58,812 nucleotides of DNA from Clostridia bacterium (lineage in GTDB: Bacteria; Bacillota; Clostridia; Oscillospirales; CAG-272): assembly GCA_029007295.1 (NCBI GenBank), contig JAQXHN010000014.1, forward strand, positions 1-58,812, in the 5' to 3' direction. Shown here one piece after another: positions 42,965 through 50,746 of the stretch. The notes below the pieces were generated by a model. The model had not been told where the DNA came from. It made no database searches and saw only the letters and a program-made list of their open reading frames with translations. The translations under genes were made by a program, and so were the position numbers. How positions within the stretch are numbered: position 1 is the stretch's first letter; every line of letters begins with the position of its first letter.

Positions 42965-44443
42965 ATGAAAATTTTAAAAAATTCCTTAGTTGTTGTACTG
43001 ATAATTGCGACGGTGCTTTCGGTATCGTCCTGCAGATATGTAATAATCAATCATAATAATTCCTCTGAAGACGGCAAGAATATTGATAATACCGAAGAAA
43101 AAGCTGTGCTCCCCGATACATATACCGTGCATAAGAGCGAAAAAAGCGAGAAAAAAGCTCAGGCAAAGGCGTATTTATCCGCATTGCCGAATGTTAATTT
43201 CGGCTCTGACAGCTTCACTGTTGCCGTGTATGACGGATTTCGCGCCGCACCGCCTTATGCGTCAAACGGCTATGAGGCGGCGCTGATTGAAAGAAACCGT
43301 CTGATTGAGGAAAAGTACGGCGTTGTACTTAAAGAGCTTTCGTCTCCGCTTTCGCTGCTTCTTTCCGATTCCTACAATGCGTACCTGAACAAGTCCGATT
43401 ATGCGGACGTTCTTATTATTCCGGCGAAAAAGCTCGGCGAATTTTCAGAGAAGAATTTTCTTTTAAACCTGCAATCATTGCCCGGTTTTTCTTGCAATTA
43501 TGATTATTTTGATACGGAAAACATGGAAAAAGCGACTGCGGGACTTAAATACTATGCGATAATGGGGGATTTTACCCGTGACATCGGCTCCTACTACTGC
43601 GTCTATGTCAACACCGAGCTGATAAAAAATCACGGTCTTGCCGACCCCTGCGAATATGTGAAAAACGGCAATTGGACATGGGATAAGATGATTGAGTATA
43701 TCAACGCCGTGCCGGAGAGATACAGTATTTCCTGCGCCGATAAAAGGGTTCTTGTTAAAACCGTGCTGAAATCGGCGGGAGTTGATTTGATGTCGGGCAA
43801 ATTCAACGAGGTACCGGTTATTTCCTACGATACCGAGACTGCAAAGAGCGCAGTTTCGACAATTCGCTCGCTTATTAATTATTCAAGAGCTTATTTTCCG
43901 ATCGAGGGCGGTAATTCCGCCTCACGGGAATTCGCTGCGGGAAATGTGCTTTTTGCAGTAGGAACTGTAGCGGAAATGTCGGAATATGCATGTCTTGGAA
44001 GAGAGTGGACCGTTCTTCCCATACCGAAAGCAAATGAGCTTCAGGAAACCTATGTTTCGTATCTTTCGGATAATGCTCCGATAATGGTGGTGTCGGCGGG
44101 GACATTGCATCCCGAGAGGACGGCTGTGATGATCAAAGCGCTAAACGCCGCATCATACGGATTCCTCGACGAGGGATATTACGACTATCTTACAGAAACG
44201 GCGGTTAACAACTCGTCAACTCTTGATATGCTGGATTATGTTTGCGGAGTAAAAGAGGGGAAATGCAGCATTGAGTTTGCAGACCTATACAGCGAGGTTT
44301 ACCCGCATATTATCGAGGATACCGTGGATACGGTGCTCTCCCTTGTTGACAATCCTTCGCTTGACCTGTCAAGGGAAGCGTATTATGCCTCATACGATTT
44401 GAACTGGAGAATGGTGAATGCCTTTCCATGTTATAATAATTAA
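42965..44443 (+). CDS. Extracellular solute-binding lipoprotein (family 1-like, sugar ABC type)
   Basis: A 492-residue lipoprotein with a hydrophobic leader and lipobox SVSSC (Cys23). A family 1-type binding fold is suggested by the YEAALIERNRLIEEKYGVVLKE segment, LKYYAIMGDFT and the family-typical NGNWTWDKMIEYINAV. It would bind an oligosaccharide at the cell surface for ABC import, but no ABC permease genes are adjacent, and a promoter, riboswitch and different genes follow directly. It may serve a permease elsewhere or act as a sensor. It is divergent from the DUF4838 hydrolase gene, consistent with a glycan-uptake role. Confidence 0.85.
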   Translation: MKILKNSLVVVLIIATVLSVSSCRYVIINHNNSSEDGKNIDNTEEKAVLPDTYTVHKSEKSEKKAQAKAYLSALPNVNFGSDSFTVAVYDGFRAAPPYASNGYEAALIERNRLIEEKYGVVLKELSSPLSLLLSDSYNAYLNKSDYADVLIIPAKKLGEFSEKNFLLNLQSLPGFSCNYDYFDTENMEKATAGLKYYAIMGDFTRDIGSYYCVYVNTELIKNHGLADPCEYVKNGNWTWDKMIEYINAVPERYSISCADKRVLVKTVLKSAGVDLMSGKFNEVPVISYDTETAKSAVSTIRSLINYSRAYFPIEGGNSASREFAAGNVLFAVGTVAEMSEYACLGREWTVLPIPKANELQETYVSYLSDNAPIMVVSAGTLHPERTAVMIKALNAASYGFLDEGYYDYLTETAVNNSSTLDMLDYVCGVKEGKCSIEFADLYSEVYPHIIEDTVDTVLSLVDNPSLDLSREAYYASYDLNWRMVNAFPCYNN

Positions 44444-44454
44444 CATATCCTATA

Positions 44455-44483
44455 TTGACAAATAAGGGTTATTATGTTAGAAT
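44455..44483 (+). promoter_or_regulatory. Promoter of the manganese-riboswitch transcript
   Basis: Consensus TTGACA (44455-44460), 17 bases, TAGAAT (44478-44483) with TGT immediately upstream of the -10. The expected transcription start (about 44490) falls at the first base of the riboswitch P1 stem. The -35 begins 12 bases after the stop of the upstream lipoprotein gene. Confidence 0.9.
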
Positions 44484-44490
44484 GTTGAAT

Positions 44491-44610
44491 GTTATGAGGG
44501 AGTAGCAGACAGATATTATCTGTCTATCAAGTCAACATTCCCGAAGTGCATTCTTCTGGCTTGGTATTATAAGCAAGACTCATATACGGCTCGCCGTATA
44601 TGAGTCTTTT
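44491..44610 (+). ncRNA. yybP-ykoY (Mn2+-sensing) riboswitch
   Basis: The leader carries the conserved yybP-ykoY pieces in order: GAGGGAGTAGC (44496-44506), a P2 hairpin AGACAGA/TCTGTCT (44507-44513, 44519-44525), AGTCAACA (44530-44537), CTGGC (44556-44560) and AAGCAAGAC (44571-44579). P1 is TATGAG (44493-44498) with CTCATA (44579-44584). The 3' strand of P1 is also the 5' arm of the terminator at 44577-44606, so metal binding that holds P1 should prevent termination and turn on the cation antiporter. Class ligand: Mn2+ (known for the class; not testable here). Confidence 0.87.
44577..44610 (+). terminator. Riboswitch-controlled intrinsic terminator
   Basis: GACTCATATACGG (44577-44589) pairs perfectly over 13 bases with CCGTATATGAGTC (44594-44606) around CTCG, followed by TTTT. 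It uses the same CTCATA as the riboswitch P1 stem, giving two exclusive structures. Confidence 0.92.
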
Positions 44611-44627
44611 AAAATGGAGGAGTAAAA

Positions 44628-45581
44628 ATGACGGCTCAGATTATCATACTCTTCATTATCGGTATAGTATTGATTGTGAAGGGCGGAGATTTGTTTGTGG
44701 ACGCCTCGGTATGGATAGCCGAGGTATCGGGAATACCGAAGTTTATAATAGGCGCCACGATTGTTTCATTCGCTACCACCTTGCCGGAGCTGCTGGTTTC
44801 GGTATTTGCCGCAATAGACGGCAAATCGGATATGGCTGTCGGCAATGCCGTAGGCTCGGTTACCGCAAATATCGGACTTATTATGGCTGTTTCGATTTTA
44901 TTTATTCCGGTTTGCATAAAGAGAAGAGAATTTATTTTTAAACCCTTGTTGATGATAGCGTCTATTGTACTGCTTATTTTATTTTCACTGGGTGAGTCTC
45001 TTTCGCTTGCCGGCTCGCTTGTGATTATTTCTTTGTTTGCCGTTTTTATTGTTGAAAATATACGAAGCGCAAAAAGGACGGTGGGCACCGAAGCGGAAAA
45101 AAAACAAATTTCATCAAAAAAGGAAGTTGTTTTCGGAGCTGCGAAATTCATTTTAGGCACGGTCGGAATTGTCGTCGGCGCAAGACTGCTTGTAGATAAC
45201 GGCAGTGAGATAGCGAGGGCTGTAGGAATATCCGAGGCGGTCATTTCCGTTACCGTTATTGCCGTGGGAACGTCGCTGCCGGAGCTTGTGACTACGATTA
45301 CCGCAATAGTAAAAAAACAGCCCAATCTGTCCGTTGGCAATATTATAGGTGCGAATATTTTTGATCTTACTCTGATTATGCCGATTTGCTCGATAATAAA
45401 AGGAGGCTCGCTTTCGGTTTCAAAGCAAGGTCTGATGCTTGACATGCCTGCCTGCTTAGCCGTTGCTGTTATTGCCGTTATACCTGCTATAATTTCGGGG
45501 AAATTCCGACGTCTGCAGGGGGGCGTGCTTTTGGCGGCATATGTTGCATACTTAACCGTGATGATAGTTTACTTTGTATGA
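44628..45581 (+). CDS. Calcium/sodium (CaCA family, YrbG-type) cation antiporter
   Basis: A 317-residue membrane protein with two inverted halves, each holding the exchanger alpha-repeat: GATIVSFATTLPELLVSVFAA and VIAVGTSLPELVTTITA, each followed by an AVGNAVGS or SVGNIIGANIFD segment. About ten membrane helices are visible, with a charged loop near residues 145-165. The family exchanges Ca2+ (or related divalent ions) for Na+ or H+. Its control by a manganese riboswitch suggests it exports Mn2+ or protects against metal excess (inference). GGAGGAG at 44616-44622 precedes the ATG. The EamA gene starts seven bases after its stop. Confidence 0.93.
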   Translation: MTAQIIILFIIGIVLIVKGGDLFVDASVWIAEVSGIPKFIIGATIVSFATTLPELLVSVFAAIDGKSDMAVGNAVGSVTANIGLIMAVSILFIPVCIKRREFIFKPLLMIASIVLLILFSLGESLSLAGSLVIISLFAVFIVENIRSAKRTVGTEAEKKQISSKKEVVFGAAKFILGTVGIVVGARLLVDNGSEIARAVGISEAVISVTVIAVGTSLPELVTTITAIVKKQPNLSVGNIIGANIFDLTLIMPICSIIKGGSLSVSKQGLMLDMPACLAVAVIAVIPAIISGKFRRLQGGVLLAAYVAYLTVMIVYFV

Positions 45582-45588
45582 GGTTGAT

Positions 45589-46500
45589 ATGAAAAATAAG
45601 AAGTTAATGGGTTCGATATTTGTTTTAATATCCGGAGTGCTGTGGGGACATACCTGCTATTTCTCAAACAATTTGTCCGATTTGGGCATGTCAAAGTCCG
45701 GGATAGGAATGCTACGTCTTTGCATTTCATTTATTCTAATGCTTGTATACATGCTTATCTTTCACAGACCGAAAATGAAAATGCCGCCTAAGGCCCTTGT
45801 CTTTTCCATACTCGGAGGACTTATCGGTATGGTAACCTGCTCGGTCGTATATTTCTATGCCATAGAGATGACCGGCGCAAGCGTTGCAGCCGTTTTAATG
45901 TATACCGCACCTTCGTTTACCATAATTATCTCCCGTTTTATTTTTAAGGAGGTAATAACGGTGAAGAAGCTTATATGTCTTATGCTTGCTTTTTTAGGCT
46001 CGGTGATGGTATCGGGACTGTTTAACGGAAACCAAGCGAATGTTCAAATTGTCGGAATATTGATCGGCGTATTTGTCGGATTATGCTATGCGCTGTACGG
46101 AATATTCTCAAGCCTCGCAATGAATAACAAAGCAGAGCCGGAGGGCGTTACTTTGTATGCCTTAACAGCCTCGTCTGTTGCAATGCTTATTTTTACCGCT
46201 TGCATTGGCCAGCTTCCTTTGACAGTTGATATATTTTTACATAGCAAAAAGGCCTTTGCTCTTGCGTCGGGACAGGCAATATTTAACTGTGTTCTTCCTT
46301 ACATTCTGTTTACCGTCGGAGTCAAATATACCGGTCCGTCAAATGCGTCTATTATGTCGACAACCGAGCTGGTTGTAGCGGCTATGATAGGGGCTGTCAG
46401 CTTCGGCGAGCGTATCGGAATCATCGGATATACCGGTATAGCAGTTGTAATTTTATCTATTGTAATTCTGAATATTGAAAAGCCGTTAAAGAAAAAATAA
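45589..46500 (+). CDS. EamA (DMT superfamily) transporter
   Basis: About 303 residues with ten hydrophobic segments in two EamA halves: GSIFVLISGVLWGHTCYF opens the first and IGVFVGLCYALYGIFSSLAM the second, with the FKEVIT end-of-half motif and a typical VGVKYTGPSNASIMSTTELVVAAMIGAVSFGE near the C-terminus. Members export or import small metabolites such as amino acids. The frame can begin at a TTG at 45574, but the ATG at 45589 has GAGG ahead and follows the antiporter stop by seven bases, so it is preferred. It shares the riboswitch-controlled transcript with the antiporter. Confidence 0.9.
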   Translation: MKNKKLMGSIFVLISGVLWGHTCYFSNNLSDLGMSKSGIGMLRLCISFILMLVYMLIFHRPKMKMPPKALVFSILGGLIGMVTCSVVYFYAIEMTGASVAAVLMYTAPSFTIIISRFIFKEVITVKKLICLMLAFLGSVMVSGLFNGNQANVQIVGILIGVFVGLCYALYGIFSSLAMNNKAEPEGVTLYALTASSVAMLIFTACIGQLPLTVDIFLHSKKAFALASGQAIFNCVLPYILFTVGVKYTGPSNASIMSTTELVVAAMIGAVSFGERIGIIGYTGIAVVILSIVILNIEKPLKKK

Positions 46501-46513
46501 CTAAAATATGATA

Positions 46514-46557
46514 TGCACCCCAAAAGCAAGCTGCTTTTGGGGTGCAATTTTCATTTT
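46514..46557. terminator. Bidirectional terminator between convergent operons
   Basis: TGCACCCCAAAAGCA (46514-46528) pairs perfectly over 15 bases with TGCTTTTGGGGTGCA (46532-46546) around AGC, followed by ATTTTCATTTT. On the minus strand TATCATATTTT follows, so it can also end the asnS-aminotransferase transcript. Confidence 0.92.
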
Positions 46558-46560
46558 ATT

Positions 46561-47838
46561 TTATTTAGTTAAAATATCCAGCGTAGCAAGCTTTACGCAA
46601 AGGCAAAGCGCTTTTGTTGCGATCTCAAGCTCGTCAATCGGGGGAAATGTCGGGGCTACCCGAAGATTTGAATTTGTGGGGTCGTTGTGGTAGGGGTAGG
46701 TAGCTCCCGCAGGGGTGAGCTTCACTCCCAAATCGCACATTTTGCTGTAGACCACGGAAGCACAGCCGCACGGAACGTTAAGCGATACAAAATATCCGCC
46801 CTCCGGCTTTGACCATGTGCAAAGCCCCGTTTTTGAGAGCTCCTTTTCAAAAAGCTCGTCAACCAGTTTGAATTTAGGAGCGATAATAGCACTGTGGCGC
46901 TTCATCTGCTCCAAAATTCCGTTAAGAGAGCCGAAATAACGGACATGTCGCATTTGATTTAATTTATCGGCGCCGATAGTCTGAACGCTTATGTGCTTCT
47001 TGATAGATTCTATATTTGCCTTGCTCGTTGCAAGAACCGCAACTCCGGAACCGGGGAATGAAATCTTTGACGTTGACGCAAATTCGTAAACTGTATTCTC
47101 GTTTTCGAACTTTTCTGCCTCCTTTAAAAGATTCATCTGCTTTGCGCTCTCGCCGTAGAGAGAGTGAACAATATATGCGTTGTCCCACATAATGCAAAAG
47201 TCGTCGGCCTTTGTTTTTAATTTTGCAAATCTGTGGATCGTTTCGTCCGAGTAAACGGTTCCTGTCGGATTGGAATATTTCGGCACGCACCAAATACCCT
47301 TGATTGAAGCGTCGGAGGCAACGAGCCTCTCTACCTCGTCCATATCGGGTCCGTCCTCGTTTAAGGGGACGTTAATCATCTTAATTCCCAAGGATTCGCA
47401 AATGGCAAAATGTCTGTCGTATCCGGGCACGGGACAGAGAAATTTAATTTCACCCTGCGTCGCCCACGGCTTGTTAACTCCGTCTCTTCCGTAAATCATA
47501 TGTCGGGCAAGGGTGTCATACATCATGTTAAGAGACGAATTACCGCCGACGATAAGCTCGTCGTCGTCCACGTCGAGCATTTCGGCAAACAGCTTCTTTG
47601 CTTCGGGTATGCCGTCAAGCAAGCCGTAATTTCGACAGTCAGTGCCGTTTTCCGTTATGCAGTCGTCCTGCGTTTTTAACACTCCGAGCATATCCTGAGT
47701 CAAATTAAGCTGTTCTACGCTGAGAACTCCTCTTGCCATATTCAAATCGAGATGCCGGCTTTTCAGTATTTCATATTCTTTTTTGAGCTGAGCCTTTTCG
47801 GCTTTGAGCTCTTCCGATGTCATTTCAGTATATTTCAT
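46561..47838 (-). CDS. PLP-dependent aspartate aminotransferase (AspT-like, class I/II fold)
   Basis: A 425-residue aminotransferase of the AspT (PF12897-type) group: N-terminal helix MTSEELKAEKAQLKKEYEIL, RHLDLNMARGVLS, NYGLLDGIPEAKKLFAEML, VGGNSSLNMMYD, a GIWCVPKYSNPTGTVYSDE segment (equivalent to the PHNPTG motif) and the PLP-binding lysine in FASTSKISFPGSGVAV. It transfers amino groups, probably between aspartate and 2-oxoglutarate. It starts 20 bases downstream of the asnS stop with AGGAAAAG ahead, so it is co-transcribed with the asparaginyl-tRNA synthetase, an arrangement linking aspartate/asparagine supply and tRNA charging. The terminator at 46514-46546 follows. Confidence 0.92.
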   Translation of the reverse strand: MKYTEMTSEELKAEKAQLKKEYEILKSRHLDLNMARGVLSVEQLNLTQDMLGVLKTQDDCITENGTDCRNYGLLDGIPEAKKLFAEMLDVDDDELIVGGNSSLNMMYDTLARHMIYGRDGVNKPWATQGEIKFLCPVPGYDRHFAICESLGIKMINVPLNEDGPDMDEVERLVASDASIKGIWCVPKYSNPTGTVYSDETIHRFAKLKTKADDFCIMWDNAYIVHSLYGESAKQMNLLKEAEKFENENTVYEFASTSKISFPGSGVAVLATSKANIESIKKHISVQTIGADKLNQMRHVRYFGSLNGILEQMKRHSAIIAPKFKLVDELFEKELSKTGLCTWSKPEGGYFVSLNVPCGCASVVYSKMCDLGVKLTPAGATYPYHNDPTNSNLRVAPTFPPIDELEIATKALCLCVKLATLDILTK

Positions 47839-47858
47839 CTTGCTTTTCCTGTTTGGTA

Positions 47859-49253
47859 TTAAAAATCTGCGTTACCTGTCGTTCTCGGGAAGGATTCAAC
47901 ATCACGGATATTGCTCATGCCGGTAACATACATGACGAGTCTTTCAAATCCGAGACCGAAGCCCGCATGCTTTGTTCCTCCGTAACGGCGAAGATCTATA
48001 TACCAGCTGTAATCCTCCTCTCTCAAGCCGAAACGTCTGATTGCGTCCATCAACATATCTAACCTTTCTTCTCTCTGCGATCCGCCTACAAGCTCTCCGA
48101 CACCGGGAACCAGCAAGTCCATTGCGGCGACAGTCTTGTTGTCGTCGTTAAGGCGCATATAAAAGGCTTTGATTTCACGCGGCCAATCGGTAACGAAAAC
48201 GGGCTTTCCGTATACTTTTTCCGTCAAATATCTCTCATGCTCTGTCTGTAAATCCATACCCCATTCTGCGGGATAATCAAATTTCTGTCCGCTCTTTTGC
48301 AAAATGTCGATGGCTTCGGTATATGTAACGCTTGCAAAATCGCTGTCGACAATATTATTGAGCTTTTCGAGCAAGGTCTTATCGATAAATTTGTTGAAGA
48401 AATTAAGCTCCTGCTCGCAATGCTCCATAATGTATTTTATTACAAACTTAAGCATCCTTTCGCACAGAACCATATCGTCCTTGAGGTCCGCAAACGCTAT
48501 TTCCGGCTCCATCATCCAAAATTCCGCCGCATGACGGGGTGTGTTGGAGTTTTCGGCGCGGAAGGTCGGACCGAAGGTATAAACATTTGCAAATGACATT
48601 GCATAGGTTTCAACATTAAGCTGACCGGATACCGTGAGGTTTGTTGACTTTCCGAAGAAATCCTTTGAGAAATCGACCTTACCGTCTTCGGTCTTAGGGA
48701 GATTGTCCAAATCAAGGGTTGTAATACGGAACATCTCGCCCGCACCCTCGCAGTCACTGCCTGTAATGATAGGTGTGTGAACATAAACAAAGTTGTTGTC
48801 CGCAAAGAAACGGTGAATCGCCTGAGCCGCAACTGACCGAACGCGGAACACGGCGTTAAATGTATTTGTTCTCGGTCTTAAATGTGCGACGGTGCGTAGA
48901 TATTCAAGCGTGTGACGCTTGTTCTGAATAGGATAATCCGGAGTCGAGGAGCCTTCAACACTGATCCTTGCGGCCTTTAATTCAAAGGGCTGCTTTGCAT
49001 CGGGAGTAAGCACAAAGTTACCCTCGACGGTAAATGAAGCACCGCAGTTTTGTGCGGCAATCTCCTTATAATTATCTATATTCGCTTCTTCAAAGACAAT
49101 TTGCAGGCAGCCGAAGCTGCTTCCGTCATTAAGCTCGATAAAGCCGAACATGTTGGACGCACGAATAGATCTTGCCCAACCTGCAACCGTTATATTCTTA
49201 TCGGCGTACTCCTTCGGCGAGGTATAAAGCTCTTTTACGGTAACTCGTTCCAT
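47859..49253 (-). CDS. asnS: Asparaginyl-tRNA synthetase
   Basis: A 464-residue class IIb synthetase: N-terminal OB-fold anticodon-binding domain ([28 protein letters not shown]) then the catalytic core with a [15 protein letters not shown] segment, motif 2 [21 protein letters not shown] and motif 3 [15 protein letters not shown]. It attaches asparagine to tRNA-Asn. The end [14 protein letters not shown] favours AsnS over AspS. The frame extends to 49304, but the Met at 49253 aligns with the family start and has AAAGGA upstream. Its own promoter (49308-49336) gives a short leader, too short for a T-box, so no tRNA-sensing control is evident. Confidence 0.96.
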   Translation of the reverse strand: MERVTVKELYTSPKEYADKNITVAGWARSIRASNMFGFIELNDGSSFGCLQIVFEEANIDNYKEIAAQNCGASFTVEGNFVLTPDAKQPFELKAARISVEGSSTPDYPIQNKRHTLEYLRTVAHLRPRTNTFNAVFRVRSVAAQAIHRFFADNNFVYVHTPIITGSDCEGAGEMFRITTLDLDNLPKTEDGKVDFSKDFFGKSTNLTVSGQLNVETYAMSFANVYTFGPTFRAENSNTPRHAAEFWMMEPEIAFADLKDDMVLCERMLKFVIKYIMEHCEQELNFFNKFIDKTLLEKLNNIVDSDFASVTYTEAIDILQKSGQKFDYPAEWGMDLQTEHERYLTEKVYGKPVFVTDWPREIKAFYMRLNDDNKTVAAMDLLVPGVGELVGGSQREERLDMLMDAIRRFGLREEDYSWYIDLRRYGGTKHAGFGLGFERLVMYVTGMSNIRDVESFPRTTGNADF

Positions 49254-49307
49254 AATAGGACATCCTTTCATTTTATTCTGATAATTATATAAAAATACTA
49301 ACACTTT

Positions 49308-49336
49308 ATTATATTACACCCTAAAATAAATAGCAA
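49308..49336 (-). promoter_or_regulatory. Sigma-A promoter of the asnS operon
   Basis: On the minus strand TTGCTA (complement of 49331-49336), 17 bases, TATAAT (complement of 49308-49313), about 55 bases before the asnS start. Confidence 0.75.
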
Positions 49337-49377
49337 CAGTTTTCTTGAAAAAATAAAAGGATTTGTTGAGATTTTTT

Positions 49378-49413
49378 AAAAAAAAACAAGTCGGGGAAGA
49401 AAATCCCCGACTT
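49378..49413 (-). terminator. Intrinsic terminator after the Cys-rich small gene
   Basis: On the minus strand AAGTCGGGGA and TCCCCGACTT (49388-49397 and 49404-49413) form a ten-pair stem followed by a run of T residues (A run at 49378-49386). It lies just past the stop of the 36-residue ORF and supports that ORF as a transcribed unit. Confidence 0.92.
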
Positions 49414-49435
49414 CTCAGTATAAAAATCAGATTTA

Positions 49436-49546
49436 TCAGCCGCCGCAGCCGCAGTCACTGCAGTTGCACAGATAATATAAAATTGCAAGAATTGCTATGA
49501 TGATGGCTAAATTGCAGCCGTCAAAAAGATTGCAAAGACAACTCAT
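49436..49546 (-). CDS. Small cysteine-rich membrane peptide (36 aa)
   Basis: The ORF encodes MSCLCNLFDGCNLAIIIAIL followed by AILYYLCNCSDCGCGG. It has a single membrane-length hydrophobic stretch (about residues 13-26) flanked by Cys at 3, 5, 11 and 27, 29, 32, 34. AAAGGA lies about 13 bases upstream, a spacing similar to that of the spore-protein gene, and a strong terminator follows. Tiny Cys- and Gly-ended hydrophobic proteins are known in spore-forming Firmicutes (YjcZ-like sporulation proteins), but I cannot assign this one to that family. It could be a coat or membrane component. Metal binding by the Cys-rich tail is a guess. Confidence 0.6.
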   Translation of the reverse strand: MSCLCNLFDGCNLAIIIAILAILYYLCNCSDCGCGG

Positions 49547-49598
49547 GTTAAATATCATTCCTTTCTTTTGCACCCTTAACGGTGCTTCTATCATTATT

Positions 49599-49976
49599 TT
49601 ATGACGAAGCTTTGTTTTTGTTACCTTTGTTCTGAAATAATCCGATCAAGGCGCCGATAATAAGAAGCGTTCCGAAAAAACGGCGAATAACCGAATTCGG
49701 CAGCTCGTGAGCAAGAAGCGAGCCGAAAAGCGAAAATATTGCTCCCGAATACGCTATGGGCATAATAATTTTTAAATTAAGCTCAGTCTTTTTGAAATGT
49801 ACAAATAATGCAAAAAATGAGGCGCAAATAAAAAATGCGAGGTTAATACCCTGGGCATTGATTTGAGAAATGTTCCTTAAAAGCGTGAGGTAAATTACGT
49901 AAAGACCTCCTCCGCCTATTCCCATTCCGCATAAAACCGAGATAACCGTACCCGAAATAATGTCAAGCCAAAGCAT
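49599..49976 (-). CDS. Half-length sulfite exporter TauE/SafE (TSUP) family protein
   Basis: A 125-residue membrane protein with four hydrophobic segments: GTVISVLCGMGIGGGGLYVIYL (the glycine-rich TSUP repeat motif), AQGINLAFFICASFFALFVH, IIMPIAYSGAIFSLFGSLLAH and RRFFGTLLIIGALIGLFQNKG. Full TSUP transporters (about 250 residues) consist of two such halves; only one half is encoded here, with proper start and a charged end, so it appears to be a stand-alone half that would dimerise rather than a broken gene. No second half lies adjacent. Substrate unknown, possibly a small sulfur- or carbon-containing anion. Confidence 0.8.
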   Translation of the reverse strand: MLWLDIISGTVISVLCGMGIGGGGLYVIYLTLLRNISQINAQGINLAFFICASFFALFVHFKKTELNLKIIMPIAYSGAIFSLFGSLLAHELPNSVIRRFFGTLLIIGALIGLFQNKGNKNKASS

Positions 49977-50030
49977 TTGCCGCTCCTTATAGTTTCTAAA
50001 TCGTTATTTGTTTTTATTATTACCGGAAAA

Positions 50031-50060
50031 TAAAAAAAGTATGCCGGTGCGCCGGCATAC
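50031..50060 (-). terminator. Intrinsic terminator of the zinc-ribbon protein gene
   Basis: GTATGCCGG (50039-50047) pairs with CCGGCATAC (50052-50060) around TGCG. On the minus strand the hairpin is followed by ACTTTTTTTATTTT. Confidence 0.9.
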
Positions 50061-50075
50061 AGATATAATGACTGT

Positions 50076-50669
50076 TTATTTCAAGCGGTATCCGCACTCG
50101 TTGCAGAAAAGCATCTCACTCGTTATGGGATTACCGCAGTTGGGACAAAATCTCGGTTGCTCGGGAGTCTGGGTGCTTGCTTCTTCCTGACGATAAGGCT
50201 CGTTATTCTGTTCGTCGGATGATAAAATTTGAGTTTCTCCGACGAAATTGTTTGTCGGCTCGCTCGGAGCTGGATTTGAACTCTGAACGGCGTTTTGCTT
50301 CAGCGCCTCGTTTTCCGTTTTTAAAGCGGAAATTTCCGTGTTGAGATTTGCAACTGCCCTCTTTGCGTCCTCAAGCTCTCTCATAAGCATTGACGACTTT
50401 TGCCTCTCGGCATCGAGTTGCGCCTTTAATTCACCTGTTTCCGATATTATCTTTTCTTTTGCGATTGTAACATTAACATCCATTGCGGTCATACCGCCGA
50501 CATACTTTTCCTTCAGTTCGTTTGCAAGATCCATAAGCTTTGCGGTAATGTCGGAAAATTCCTCGACGGACGTGGGGGTGGGCGTATACTCGTTTGTGTT
50601 AATTCCGCAATTAACACAGAATACTGCGTCATCTCTTAATTTTGATTTACAATTCGGACAATATTTCAT
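50076..50669 (-). CDS. Zinc-ribbon protein with central coiled coil
   Basis: A 197-residue protein with a zinc ribbon at each end: CPNCKSKLRDDAVFCVNCG near the N-terminus and CPNCGNPITSEMLFCNECG at the C-terminus. Between them is a predicted coiled coil (ELKAQLDAERQKSSMLMREL ... LNTEISALKTENEALKQ) and a polar low-complexity stretch. No membrane segment is seen. The frame runs to 50732, but the Met at 50669 starts MKYCPNCKSK and has GGAGGG seven bases upstream. The double ribbon plus coiled coil suggests a scaffold or regulator acting in protein complexes; no specific role can be named. Confidence 0.82.
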   Translation of the reverse strand: MKYCPNCKSKLRDDAVFCVNCGINTNEYTPTPTSVEEFSDITAKLMDLANELKEKYVGGMTAMDVNVTIAKEKIISETGELKAQLDAERQKSSMLMRELEDAKRAVANLNTEISALKTENEALKQNAVQSSNPAPSEPTNNFVGETQILSSDEQNNEPYRQEEASTQTPEQPRFCPNCGNPITSEMLFCNECGYRLK

Positions 50670-50700
50670 TGTATTCCCTCCGTTACATTTCATTATATAA

Positions 50701-50729
50701 ATAATAACACATAAATTGTGTTTTTTCAA
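50701..50729 (-). promoter_or_regulatory. Promoter of the zinc-ribbon protein gene
   Basis: On the minus strand TTGAAA (complement of 50724-50729), 17 bases, TATTAT (complement of 50701-50706) preceded by TGT, about 30 bases before the start. Confidence 0.7.
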
Positions 50730-50746
50730 CATAAAAAAACAATTAT

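Noticed and set aside
44636..45445. 269-codon minus-strand frame opposite the cation antiporter
   Set aside because: The plus strand has the riboswitch, ribosome binding site and both exchanger motifs; the minus frame is low-complexity Ile/Ser/Thr sequence.
49254..49336. T-box leader for asnS
   Set aside because: The promoter is only about 55 bases from the start codon, leaving no space for a T-box structure.
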